Counted from the stretch's first letter, positions 6,833 through 12,881 are shown. The stretch is DNA of 12,881 nucleotides from DATKRB01 sp036501425 (GCA_036501425.1 DASYAI010000074.1:1-12881), one strand, 5' to 3'. A program made the numbers and translations. The notes: generated by a model from the sequence alone, not told the origin.

Positions 6833-6839
6833 AGGGGGA
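6833..6839 (+). promoter_or_regulatory. Ribosome binding site favouring the GTG start at 6845
   Basis: AGGGGGA lies five bases before the GTG at 6845. The in-frame ATG at 6830 has no comparable site at the right distance, and its own codons overlap this purine run. Confidence 0.65.
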
Positions 6840-6844
6840 AGATC

Positions 6845-8113
6845 GTGCGACATCGGTTCGGACTGCTCCGGGCGCGCCTGGCCATCAGCACGCTGGCGGC
6901 ATCGGTGCTGCTGGGGCTGGTCCTGGTGAGCGTGGGCGGCAGCGTGACCACCAGCGCCGGGGCGGCGACCGGCGCACCCGGCGTCACCGCCAAGACGGTC
7001 AAGGTGGGCATCATCAGCGACCTCACGGGCGCCGCCTCGTCGACGTTCGCCGACTCGGCTCCGGCTATGGAGGCGCGTTACAAGCAGCTCAACGCCGCCG
7101 GAGGAGTAGACGGTCGCAAGATCACCTGGTCCTTGTCCGACAGCACGTCGGCTCCCGCCGGCGCGGCCACCGCGGCCAAGGAGCTGGTCCAGAGCCAGAA
7201 CGTGTTCATGATCTCCGAGGTGAGCGCCCTGCTGTTCGCCGCCGCGGCGTACCTGAACCAGGCCGGGGTGCCGGTGACCGGGTCCTCGCTCGACGGGCCC
7301 GAGTGGTACCAGCAGCCCAACACCAACATGTTCAACATCTCGGGCAACGACAGCCCGAGCGAGCCGGGCTATACCGACGGCGGCTTCTGGAAGGCCATCG
7401 GGGCGAAGAAGATCAGCTTCATCGCCTCGAACACCCCGTCGTCGACCCGGGGGCTCAACCCCTTCAATGCCGCCCTCAAGCAGGAGGGCCTGCAGAGCTG
7501 CGACAACACCGTGGTGCCGCTGGGCGGGGTGAGCTTCACCACCTACGCGCTCAGCTTCAAGACGGCCGGCTGTGACGCCGCCGAGTGCTCGTGCGTGCTG
7601 TCCTCGAGCCTGGCCGTCTCCACCTCGCTCCAGCAGGAGGGCCTGAGCGACGTGAAGGTCCTCTACGGGGCGGGTCCGTCAAACCAGATCTTCGCCAACT
7701 CGGCCGACGAGGCGGCGGGGAACGGGGCGTACTTTCTGGGCACCAACTACGCCAACGCGGCGGGCAAGGTGATGCTGGCCGGGCTGAAGAAGTACGACCC
7801 GGCCTACAAGGGCGGCATCCCGGACCTCGGCACCGAGTACGGCTGGGAGGTGGCCAACCTCACCATCGAGGGCCTGCAGGCGACCGGCAAGAACCTCACC
7901 CGGGCCGGGTACATCTCCGCCCTGCGGGGAGTGACCAACTGGACCGACGAGGGCCTGGCCCCATCGCCCATCAACCTGAAGGACTTCGGTCAGGCTCCCG
8001 CCACGACGTGCACCCAGTACGTGCAGTTCGTCAACAAGAAGTACGTGCCGTTCCCCAAGAGCGGCAAGCCCTTCTGCGGCAAGCTCATCCCGGGCAGCGG
8101 CACGCCGCAGTAA
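6845..8113 (+). CDS. ABC-type branched-chain amino acid (LivK-like) substrate-binding protein
   Basis: A 422-residue exported solute-binding protein of the periplasmic-binding type-I, leucine/isoleucine/valine-like family. It delivers a small ligand to an ABC importer. Residues 1-10 are basic and 11-32 hydrophobic; cleavage is likely after the AGA at 38-40. There is no lipobox cysteine, unusual for a binding protein in an organism lacking a closed periplasm, so anchoring is unclear. The mature part opens with VKVGIISDLTGAASSTFADS, followed by AMEARYKQLNAAGGVDGRKI, the classical first-lobe pattern. Later come ELVQSQNVFMISEVSALLF, GAKKISFIASNTPSSTRG, and LGTEYGWEVANLTIEGLQATGKNLTRAGYISALR near the C-terminus. 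Six cysteines lie between LQSCDN and the end and could form disulfides. No permease or ATPase gene is adjacent. The ligand is not readable from sequence; amino acid, amide or aromatic acid are all possible. The alternative ATG at 6830 would add five residues. Confidence 0.9.
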   Translation: MRHRFGLLRARLAISTLAASVLLGLVLVSVGGSVTTSAGAATGAPGVTAKTVKVGIISDLTGAASSTFADSAPAMEARYKQLNAAGGVDGRKITWSLSDSTSAPAGAATAAKELVQSQNVFMISEVSALLFAAAAYLNQAGVPVTGSSLDGPEWYQQPNTNMFNISGNDSPSEPGYTDGGFWKAIGAKKISFIASNTPSSTRGLNPFNAALKQEGLQSCDNTVVPLGGVSFTTYALSFKTAGCDAAECSCVLSSSLAVSTSLQQEGLSDVKVLYGAGPSNQIFANSADEAAGNGAYFLGTNYANAAGKVMLAGLKKYDPAYKGGIPDLGTEYGWEVANLTIEGLQATGKNLTRAGYISALRGVTNWTDEGLAPSPINLKDFGQAPATTCTQYVQFVNKKYVPFPKSGKPFCGKLIPGSGTPQ

Positions 8114-8141
8114 CTCCCGCAGCGCGCCGAAGCTCTGCGGT

Positions 8142-8176
8142 GTCGCCCGGTCCCGGTCCGCCGGGAGGACGGCGAC
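8142..8176. terminator. Imperfect GC-rich hairpin between convergent genes
   Basis: GTCGCC (8142-8147) pairs with GGCGAC (8171-8176), and after a 2-base bulge GTCC (8150-8153) pairs with GGAC (8167-8170). It starts 28 bases after the TAA of the binding-protein gene, in the 162-bp gap before the stop of the opposing gene. There is no T run. The rest of the gap is featureless GC-rich sequence. Confidence 0.4.
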
Positions 8177-8275
8177 CCCGGGGCGACGACAGCGGCCCCG
8201 TCCACCTCGCCCGAGTGGCGCCGTGGGCGGGGCCCTGGCGCGCTCGGCCGGCGATCGTGCGCCGAGGGGGGAGGC

Positions 8276-8827
8276 TCAGGGGCGCGGCGGAAGCCCCGGC
8301 ACGCCCGGCTCCCGCTCGACGCCGATCGAGTTGAGGGCGAAGGAGACTAGGTGGTACTGGCCCACGAGGAAGAGCAGCTCGATCAGCTGACCCTCGCTGT
8401 AGCGCGTTGCGAGCTCCGCCCAGGTGGCGTCCGACAGGCGAGCGTCGGCGTGCAGCTCGTCGGCCGCCCGGACCAGCAGCCGATCGGGCGGATCGAGCGC
8501 GCTGGCGTCCCCGGTGATCGCCGCCAGCTCGCCCGATCCCAGGCCGAGGGCCCGGGCGGCCAGCTCGTGCTGGCCCCACTCGTACTCGGCGGCGCAGTTG
8601 CGGGCGGTCCGCAGGATGAGCACCTCGCGGTCGCGCCCGGGCAGCTCGCCCCGGGCGAGCAGCGTGCCGCCGAACGCCGCCCACCGCCGCAGCAGCTTGG
8701 GTCGCCGGACCAGGGTGGTGAAGATGTTGCGGGCCCGACCCCCGCCCGAAAAGATCCGCTCGAGGACCTCCCGCTGCTCGTCGGTCCAGTCGGCCTCGGC
8801 CAGCGGCGCCAGTTTGGGCTGGCTCAT
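8276..8827 (-). CDS. Carboxymuconolactone decarboxylase (AhpD-like) family protein
   Basis: A 183-residue, all-alpha cytosolic protein. The ATG at 8827 is chosen for the AGGGGGG seven bases upstream; the open frame extends to 8929 but that part is not family-like. The core resembles the CMD/AhpD helical unit: LRRWAAFGGTLLARGELPGRDREVLILRTARNCAAEYEWGQHELAARALGL at about 47-96. It carries Cys78, Glu81, Glu83 and His87 in the conserved NCxxEYEWxxH signature. A single cysteine replaces the CxxC of AhpD-type peroxidases, so a thiol peroxidase role is less likely than a decarboxylase-like or unassigned one. The second half (AADELHADARLSDATWAELATRYSEGQLIELLFLVGQYHLVSFALNSIGV) matches the usual C-terminal helices of such proteins. 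It converges on the binding protein and diverges from tRNA-Ser. Members of this family are often annotated from fold alone, so the substrate is unknown. Confidence 0.88.
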   Translation of the reverse strand: MSQPKLAPLAEADWTDEQREVLERIFSGGGRARNIFTTLVRRPKLLRRWAAFGGTLLARGELPGRDREVLILRTARNCAAEYEWGQHELAARALGLGSGELAAITGDASALDPPDRLLVRAADELHADARLSDATWAELATRYSEGQLIELLFLVGQYHLVSFALNSIGVEREPGVPGLPPRP

Positions 8828-8834
8828 CTGGTGA

Positions 8835-8841
8835 CCCCCCT
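8835..8841 (-). promoter_or_regulatory. Ribosome binding site fixing the CMD-family start
   Basis: Read on the minus strand this is AGGGGGG, seven bases before the ATG at 8827. It makes the 34-residue upstream extension of the frame unlikely to be translated. Confidence 0.7.
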
Positions 8842-8981
8842 GCTCGTAGCTGCGTCGATGCCGAACCGTACCGGCCGCGGGACCGGGCGTGCTCGGTCCA
8901 TCCGGTACCCTTTGGCCGACGAGGGACATCGTTCCGGGCCGCCACCAGCCAGCGGCGGTCCGGAGCCGGTCCGAGTCGAAC

Positions 8982-9070
8982 GGAGAGGTGCGAGAGCGGC
9001 CGAATCGGACTCACTGCTAATGAGTTGACTGGGGGAACCTGGTCCGAGGGTTCAAATCCCTCCCTCTCCG
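8982..9070 (+). tRNA. tRNA-Ser (anticodon GCU)
   Basis: A complete class-II cloverleaf of 89 bases. The acceptor stem is GGAGAGG (8982-8988) with CCTCTCC (9063-9069), then discriminator G9070. The D stem is CGA (8991-8993) with TCG (9005-9007). The anticodon stem is ACTCA (9009-9013) with TGAGT (9021-9025), and anticodon GCT sits at 9016-9018. The long variable arm typical of tRNA-Ser is 9026-9045. The T stem is GAGGG (9046-9050) with CCCTC (9058-9062) around a TTCAAAT loop. It reads AGC and AGU serine codons. CCA is not encoded. The 154 bases upstream, to the CMD gene start, hold a TACCCT element at 8906-8911 that may be a -10 box, without a matching -35. Confidence 0.97.
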
Positions 9071-9080
9071 CTGGCAGGGT

Positions 9081-9095
9081 CACCCCGAGGGGGTG
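9081..9095 (+). terminator. Hairpin just after tRNA-Ser
   Basis: CACCCC (9081-9086) and GGGGTG (9090-9095) form a perfect 6-bp stem with a 3-base loop, ten bases after the tRNA. No T run follows. It could end the tRNA transcript or guide 3' processing. Confidence 0.4.
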
Positions 9096-9160
9096 CGGGT
9101 GCCCAGGGTCATCCCAACAGCGCACGGTCACCCCGGGGGCGAGCGGGTGGCAGGGTGGGG

Positions 9161-9179
9161 GCCCAGGAACGCCCTGGGC
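9161..9179 (+). terminator. Second hairpin between tRNA-Ser and rimO
   Basis: GCCCAGG (9161-9167) and CCTGGGC (9173-9179) form a perfect 7-bp stem with a 5-base loop, about 68 bases before rimO. It could be a T-less terminator for the tRNA or a leader structure for the rimO operon. I cannot distinguish these. Confidence 0.4.
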
Positions 9180-9219
9180 GCCGGTCGGGTGGTGCCCGGG
9201 CGTGGCTGGCGGGGCTCGG

Positions 9220-9241
9220 ACCAGGATGAGACCAGGGTGAG
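9220..9241 (+). repeat. Tandem 11-bp repeat overlapping the rimO ribosome site
   Basis: ACCAGGATGAG (9220-9230) is followed directly by ACCAGGGTGAG (9231-9241), with one mismatch. The end of the second copy supplies the first bases of the AGGAG ribosome site (9240-9244) of rimO. It may be chance. Confidence 0.4.
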
Positions 9242-9246
9242 GAGAC

Positions 9247-10677
9247 GTGGTGGCGAACGGTCGGTACTGGTTGCACACCCTGGGCTGCCCGAAGAACGAG
9301 GTCGACTCGGACAAGCTGGCCGGCGTGCTGGCCGGGGACGGCTACCGGCCGGCCGAGCGGGCCCAGGACGCCGACCTGCTGGTCGTGAACACCTGTGCGT
9401 TCATCGAGGCGGCCCGGCAGGAGTCGATCGACGCCGTGCTCGAGCTGGCCGACCTCCGCCGGCCGGGGGCCCGCCTGGTGGTGACCGGCTGCATGGCCGA
9501 GCGCTACGGCGACGAGCTCGCCGCCGCCCTGCCCGAGGTCGATCTGGTGGCAGGCTTCGGGGCCTCCCTCGCACCGCCCGCCCCGGCGGCACCGCCAGCG
9601 CAGCCGGTGACCCTGCGGGCCCGCACCGCGCCGCCGCCCACCGCGCCGCCGCGCACCGCGCCGTCGAGCACCGCGCCGCCGAGCACCGCGCCGTCGAGCA
9701 CCGCGCCGTCGGCCCCGGCGCCGGGCGGGTTCGACCTCCTCGAGCTGCCCCGGCCGCCCGCCGCCGCCCCCTGGGCGTACGTGAAGATCGCCGAGGGGTG
9801 CGATCGGCGGTGCGGGTTCTGTGCCATCCCGTCGTTCCGCGGCGTCCAGCGGTCCCGGTCCCCTGAGTCGGTGCTGGCCGAGGTGGACCGGCTGTGCGCC
9901 CCGGCCGGGGGACCGCCGGTGCGCGAGGTGGTGCTGGTGGCCCAGGACCTGGTGTCCTTCGGCCGCGACCGCCGCGGCCGGGCCTCGGGGACCCCGGGCA
10001 GCCGTTCGAGCCGCCCGGCACCCATCGTCTCGCTGCTGGGCGAGGTGACTCGGCGGGTCGAGCGCACCCGGGTCCTCTACGTCTACCCGTCGGGGCTGAC
10101 CGACGAGCTGGTCGAGGCCATCGTGGCCACCGGCGTGCCCTACTTCGACCTGTCGCTCCAGCACGTGTCGCGCCCCTTGCTGGCCGCCATGCGCCGGTGG
10201 GGCGACGGCGAGCGGTTCCTGGCGCGCATCGAGGCCATCCGCCGCGCCGACCCGCTGGCGACGTTGCGGTCGTCGTTCATCGTCGGCTATCCGGGCGAGA
10301 CCGAGGAGGACCACGACCGGCTGCTCGAGTTCCTCCGCGCCGCCGAGCTCGACTGGGCCGGTTTCTTCGCCTTCTCGCCCGAGCAGGGGACCCACGCGGT
10401 GGGCCTGGCCGACCAGGTACCCTCCCCACTGGCCATGGAGCGACTCCGGGAGTGCGCCGAGCTGCAGGACGCCGTCACCGCCCGCCGCCGCGACGCGCTG
10501 GTCGGCCAGACCCGCCGGGTCCTCGTCGACCGGCCCGGGGTGGCCCGCTCGGTGCATGAGGCCCCCGAGATCGACGGTGTCGTCCGGGTGCCGCGCCGCC
10601 TGCCCGCCGGGTCGCTCCTCGACGTGGTGGTCACCGCCGCCCTGGGCACCGACCTGGTTGCCGAGCCGGTGCCGTGA
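9247..10677 (+). CDS. rimO: Ribosomal protein S12 methylthiotransferase RimO
   Basis: A 476-residue cytosolic radical-SAM enzyme that adds a methylthio group to the conserved aspartate of ribosomal protein S12. The N-terminal UPF0004 domain (about 5-105) has the three auxiliary-cluster cysteines: Cys14 in LGCPKN, Cys50 in NTCAF and Cys82 in TGCMAERY. The radical-SAM domain follows, with CxxxCxxC at Cys185, Cys189 and Cys192 in GCDRRCGFCAIPSFRG. RimO, rather than MiaB, is indicated by GCPKNEVDS and AIPSFRG. Other landmarks are LYVYPSGLTDELVEAI, DLSLQHVSRPLLAAMRRWGDGERF and SSFIVGYPGETEEDH, then a C-terminal TRAM-like region. Oddity: residues 105-175, between the first two domains, are Pro/Ala/Thr-rich and contain six TAPxx pentapeptides. 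GTG at 9247 and GTG at 9250 are both possible starts; AGGAG at 9240-9244 is better spaced for 9250. The stop overlaps pgsA by GTGA, so the two are translationally coupled. Confidence 0.95.
   Translation: MVANGRYWLHTLGCPKNEVDSDKLAGVLAGDGYRPAERAQDADLLVVNTCAFIEAARQESIDAVLELADLRRPGARLVVTGCMAERYGDELAAALPEVDLVAGFGASLAPPAPAAPPAQPVTLRARTAPPPTAPPRTAPSSTAPPSTAPSSTAPSAPAPGGFDLLELPRPPAAAPWAYVKIAEGCDRRCGFCAIPSFRGVQRSRSPESVLAEVDRLCAPAGGPPVREVVLVAQDLVSFGRDRRGRASGTPGSRSSRPAPIVSLLGEVTRRVERTRVLYVYPSGLTDELVEAIVATGVPYFDLSLQHVSRPLLAAMRRWGDGERFLARIEAIRRADPLATLRSSFIVGYPGETEEDHDRLLEFLRAAELDWAGFFAFSPEQGTHAVGLADQVPSPLAMERLRECAELQDAVTARRRDALVGQTRRVLVDRPGVARSVHEAPEIDGVVRVPRRLPAGSLLDVVVTAALGTDLVAEPVP
9625..9714 (+). repeat. 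Six-copy 15-bp in-frame minisatellite inside rimO
   Basis: ACCGCGCCG recurs at 9625, 9640, 9655, 9670, 9685 and 9700, exactly 15 bases apart. The units differ mainly in their last six bases. They encode TAPPP, TAPPR, TAPSS, TAPPS, TAPSS and TAPSA. Because the unit is five codons, copy-number change would keep the frame. The array lies in the linker between the UPF0004 and radical-SAM domains. Confidence 0.93.
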
Positions 10678-11243
10678 GCGACGCCGCCCGGCCGAGCTTC
10701 GGCCCCTCGGCCCTGGCCACCCCGGCCAACGCGCTGACCGTGCTCCGGTTGCTCGCCACCCCGCTCTTCGTCGTCCTCATCGTCCAGCAGGGCGCCTCGT
10801 GGACGACCGTGGCGGTGGGGGCCACCGTGGCGTTCAGCGACGGCGTCGACGGATGGCTGGCCCGCCGCCAGGGGACCACCCGCTCGGGCGCCTTCCTCGA
10901 CCCGCTGGCCGACAAGGTCGTGGTCCTCGGGGCGTTCTTCACCCTGGTGGCCGAGCACGACCTGCCCTGGCTGCCGGTGGCTCTCATCACCGTGCGCGAG
11001 CTCGGGATGAGCGCCTACCGCTCCTACGCCGGAAGGCGGGGCGTCTCGATCCCCGCCAGCAGCTCGGCCAAGCTCAAGACCCTGGTGCAGGACCTGGCCA
11101 TCGCCGCATGCCTGGTCCCCCCCCTGGCCCACCAGCACGGGCTGCAGCTGGTGATGGTCTGGGTGGCGGCGGGCCTCACGGTCGCCACCGGGGCCCAGTA
11201 CGTGGCGTCGGGCCGGCGGGCGCTGCGCGGGGTGGCCACATGA
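10674..11243 (+). CDS. pgsA: CDP-diacylglycerol-glycerol-3-phosphate 3-phosphatidyltransferase
   Basis: A 189-residue integral membrane enzyme that transfers the phosphatidyl group from CDP-diacylglycerol to glycerol-3-phosphate. This makes phosphatidylglycerol phosphate, the precursor of phosphatidylglycerol and cardiolipin. The full CDP-alcohol phosphatidyltransferase signature is present: Asp56, Asp59-Gly60, Ala63-Arg64, Gly72, Asp76 and Asp80, in FSDGVDGWLARRQGTTRSGA followed by FLDPLADK. The opening PANALTVLRLLATPLF is the typical first membrane helix of PgsA, and several more hydrophobic segments follow. ITVRELGMSAYRSYAGRRGVSIPASSSAKLKT supports the glycerophosphate branch over phosphatidylinositol phosphate or cardiolipin synthases. 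The GTG start lies inside the rimO stop (GTGA) and the stop overlaps cinA (ATGA). Length is normal for the family. Actinobacteria often have several paralogues, so the exact substrate is a little less certain than the family. Confidence 0.92.
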   Translation: MSDAARPSFGPSALATPANALTVLRLLATPLFVVLIVQQGASWTTVAVGATVAFSDGVDGWLARRQGTTRSGAFLDPLADKVVVLGAFFTLVAEHDLPWLPVALITVRELGMSAYRSYAGRRGVSIPASSSAKLKTLVQDLAIAACLVPPLAHQHGLQLVMVWVAAGLTVATGAQYVASGRRALRGVAT

Positions 11244-12529
11244 GGGTCGAGATCGTGGCGATCGGTACCGAGCTGCTGCTGGGACAGATCGCCGACACCA
11301 ACTCGGCCTGGCTGGGCGAGCAGCTGGCGGCCAACGGCCTGAGCTCGCACTTCCACCAGGCGGTGGGCGACAACCAGCAGCGGATCGTCGACGCGTTGCG
11401 GATCGCCCTCGGGCGCAGCGACGCGGTGATCGTGTGCGGCGGTCTGGGGCCCACCCACGACGACATCACCCGCGACGCGATCGCGGAGCTGATGGGGGTG
11501 CCCCTGGTCCGTGACGAGGCGGTCGTGGCCCGGATCGCCTCGTTCTTCGCCCAGCGGGGGCGCACCATGTCGGCCAACAACGCCCGGCAGGCCGACGTGC
11601 CGGTGGGCGCGTCGCTGATCGAACCGGTCGGGACCGCCCCCGGGCTGGTGTGCCCGGTCGGCTCCCAGGTGGTCTACGCGGTGCCCGGGGTGCCGTCGGA
11701 GATGGCCGCCATGTTCACCAGTGGGATCCTGCCCGACCTGCAGGCCCGCATGACGGCGGCGGGCGAGCAGGGCGTGATCGTCTCGCGGGTCATCCGGACC
11801 TGGGGCGCCAGCGAGTCGGGCCTGGCCGAGGCATTGGAGGGCCGCATCGAGGAGCTCGACGCCCGGCTGGCGGCCTCCGAGGGTGAGACGGTCACCGTGG
11901 CCTTTCTGGCCAGCGGGATCGAGGGGATCAAGTGCCGCCTGACGGCCCGGGCCGCCACCCGCGAGCGCGCCGTGGCCCTGCTCGACGCCGAGGAGGCCGA
12001 AGCGAGGGCGGTCATCGCCGAGCGCCTGGGGGACATCGTCTTCGGCCTCGACGACCAGAACATGGAGCGCGTCGTCGCCGACCTGCTGATCGAGCGGGGC
12101 CTCTCGCTGGGCCTGGCCGAGTCGCTGACCGGGGGGATGATCGCCTCGCGCCTGGTCGACGTGGAAGGGGCCAGCGCCTGGTTCCGGGGGAGCGTGGTCT
12201 CCTACGCCACCGACGTGAAGCGCACGGTGCTCGGGGTGGGGGACGGGCCGGTCGTCTCCGAGCGGGCAGCGGCCGAAATGGCGACCGCGGCGCGCCGGCT
12301 GCTCGGCGCCGACGTGGGCCTGGCGATCACCGGCGTGGCCGGACCCACCGAGCAGGACGGCCGCTCGCCCGGCACCGTCTTCGTCGGCCTGGCCCTGCCC
12401 GACGCCCCGGCGGTGGCGCGCGAGCTGCGGGTCCCCGGGGCGCGCAACCAGGTGCGCAGCTTCGCCGTGATCAGCGCGCTCGACCTGCTGCGCCGGGCCT
12501 TGCTGGCCGGGTCGGTCGTCGGGTCCTGA
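11240..12529 (+). CDS. cinA: CinA family protein (COG1058 domain plus nicotinamide-nucleotide amidohydrolase domain)
   Basis: A 429-residue cytosolic two-domain protein. Residues about 1-170 form the MoCF/COG1058 domain: VEIVAIGTELLLGQIADTNSAWL, VCGGLGPTHDDITRDA (65-80), and VYAVPGVPSEM. A middle region follows, and about 275-425 is the PncC/COG1546 domain with LAESLTGGMIASRLVDVEGA (293-299 is ESLTGG with its active-site Ser), GSVVSYATDVKRTVLGV and TGVAGP (364-369). The C-terminal domain in studied members deamidates nicotinamide mononucleotide to nicotinate mononucleotide. The N-terminal domain has been linked to ADP-ribose hydrolysis. The name 'competence-inducible' comes from other bacteria and says little here. 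ATG at 11240 overlaps the pgsA stop (ATGA). The frame is open far upstream but this start gives the exact family N-terminus. cinA often precedes recA elsewhere; here a different gene follows. Confidence 0.95.
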   Translation: MRVEIVAIGTELLLGQIADTNSAWLGEQLAANGLSSHFHQAVGDNQQRIVDALRIALGRSDAVIVCGGLGPTHDDITRDAIAELMGVPLVRDEAVVARIASFFAQRGRTMSANNARQADVPVGASLIEPVGTAPGLVCPVGSQVVYAVPGVPSEMAAMFTSGILPDLQARMTAAGEQGVIVSRVIRTWGASESGLAEALEGRIEELDARLAASEGETVTVAFLASGIEGIKCRLTARAATRERAVALLDAEEAEARAVIAERLGDIVFGLDDQNMERVVADLLIERGLSLGLAESLTGGMIASRLVDVEGASAWFRGSVVSYATDVKRTVLGVGDGPVVSERAAAEMATAARRLLGADVGLAITGVAGPTEQDGRSPGTVFVGLALPDAPAVARELRVPGARNQVRSFAVISALDLLRRALLAGSVVGS

Positions 12530-12567
12530 GCCGGCTCGGGCGGGGCGAGCACCGACCGGACCCGACC

Positions 12568-12881
12568 GTGCCGTTGCCCCGGGACCCCCCGTTCGACCAG
12601 ATCGTCGTGGTGGACTGGAGTGCCAGCGCCAAACCGACCCGGGGCAGGGACAGCATCTGGGTCGGGCGCTGCGAGGTGGGCTCGGAGCGCCGTGAGACCC
12701 GGAACCTGCCCACCCGGGCCGCCGCCGCTTCGTACCTGGCCGAGCTGCTGGGGCGTTCGGCCGCCACCGGCGCCGCCACGCTGGTCGGTCTCGACTTCTC
12801 GTTCGGCTACCCGGCGGGCTTCGCCGAGGTCGTCGATCCCCGGCCGCGGCGGGGACCGGGGGAATCGGTCGGACCGGGGGC
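12568..12881 (+). CDS. Conserved protein of unassigned function, N-terminal part only
   Basis: An open frame starting at GTG 12568 (VPLPRDPPFDQIVVVDWSAS) and running off the window after 104 codons. It starts 38 bases after cinA, without a strong ribosome site; TTG at 12574 is another option. Visible landmarks are IVVVDWSASAKPTRGRDSIW near the start and LVGLDFSFGYPAGFA about 65 residues later. Two acidic strands of this type, VVDWS and GLDFSFGYP, recall an RNase-H/actin-like nuclease or ATPase fold such as the DUF429-like group, but this is only a resemblance. The last codons (RPRRGPGESVGP) are low-complexity. It may be the last gene of the rimO operon or separately transcribed. Confidence 0.6.
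   Translation, partial: MPLPRDPPFDQIVVVDWSASAKPTRGRDSIWVGRCEVGSERRETRNLPTRAAAASYLAELLGRSAATGAATLVGLDFSFGYPAGFAEVVDPRPRRGPGESVGPG

Larger units (their letters stand above)
6493..6844. other. 352-bp divergent intergenic region
   Basis: This spacer separates two divergent genes. The exporter-proximal part (6493-6700) holds the exporter's ribosome site and otherwise very GC-rich sequence. It carries no convincing exporter promoter or operator that I can see. TCGTACG occurs twice (near 6589 and 6680), too short to interpret. The binding-protein side holds a promoter-like element and a structured leader, listed separately. Confidence 0.6.

Noticed and set aside
4922..6853. Long second minus-strand frame (643 codons) across the exporter gene
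   Set aside because: Shadow of the MFS gene in another frame; Arg/Gly/Pro-rich with no membrane helices.
8906..8911. TACCCT as a definite tRNA promoter -10 box
   Set aside because: There is no -35 match at the right distance and it lies about 70 bases before the tRNA, so it is mentioned only as a possibility.
8828..8929. 34-residue upstream extension of the CMD-family frame
   Set aside because: No family similarity, and AGGGGGG is correctly spaced for ATG 8827.
9625..9714. CRISPR-like regular spacing
   Set aside because: The 15-bp units are contiguous, in frame with rimO and have no unique spacers of CRISPR length.
9109..10557. Long antisense open frame (482 codons) opposite rimO
   Set aside because: Caused by very high GC in third positions of rimO; its translation is Gly/Ala/Arg-rich low-complexity sequence with no domain.
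10556..11239. Upstream extension of the CinA frame through pgsA
   Set aside because: Shadow of pgsA; the ATG at 11240 gives the exact CinA N-terminus and an ATGA overlap.

Overview
This window is high-GC DNA with class-II tRNA-Ser, an LPxTG-type surface protein beside a class-E-like sortase, and a CAP protein carrying 'GYWLVAxDGGxFAFGDA' repeats. I infer a high-GC actinomycete, most likely from the Acidimicrobiia lineage, where I associate this repeat type. This placement rests on recalled family distribution, not on a search.

Layout. (1) 3-3580, + strand: a surface-display cluster. It holds the 3' part of a prealbumin-like (CnaB/SpaA) repeat protein ending in LPFTGG plus a membrane anchor, a possible 40-codon ORF, a secreted CAP-domain protein with six 42-residue repeats, and a sortase with an intact His/Cys/Arg triad. 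The genes overlap or nearly touch, so they are probably co-transcribed and translationally coupled. (2) 3702-8827: a metabolic and transport stretch. It holds an amidohydrolase-2 family metal-dependent hydrolase (+), a DHA2-type MFS exporter (-), a branched-chain-amino-acid-type ABC substrate-binding protein with no adjacent permease or ATPase (+), and a carboxymuconolactone-decarboxylase/AhpD-like protein (-). The exporter and binding protein diverge from a 352-bp spacer holding a recognisable promoter and a highly structured leader. (3) 8982-9070: tRNA-Ser(GCU), followed by two GC-rich hairpins. (4) 9247-12529: a housekeeping operon rimO-pgsA-cinA joined by 4-nt GTGA and ATGA overlaps. (5) 12568 to the end: the 5' part of a conserved but unassigned protein.

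How the genes work together. In region 1 the sortase should cleave the LPFTG signal of the upstream prealbumin-repeat protein and attach it to the envelope. The CAP/repeat protein between them is secreted but has no visible sorting signal. In region 4 RimO modifies ribosomal protein S12, PgsA commits CDP-diacylglycerol to phosphatidylglycerol, and CinA is linked to pyridine-nucleotide repair. They share an operon rather than a pathway. The region 2 proteins could handle a small organic substrate, but nothing in the sequence names it.

The most unusual features are a six-copy 15-bp minisatellite inserted in frame in rimO, the surface cluster with its paired-cysteine CnaB repeats and recently duplicated 126-bp repeats, and the 40-codon ORF fitted by ATGA overlaps at both ends between two surface genes. 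I see no CRISPR array, transposase, phage gene or obvious defence system.
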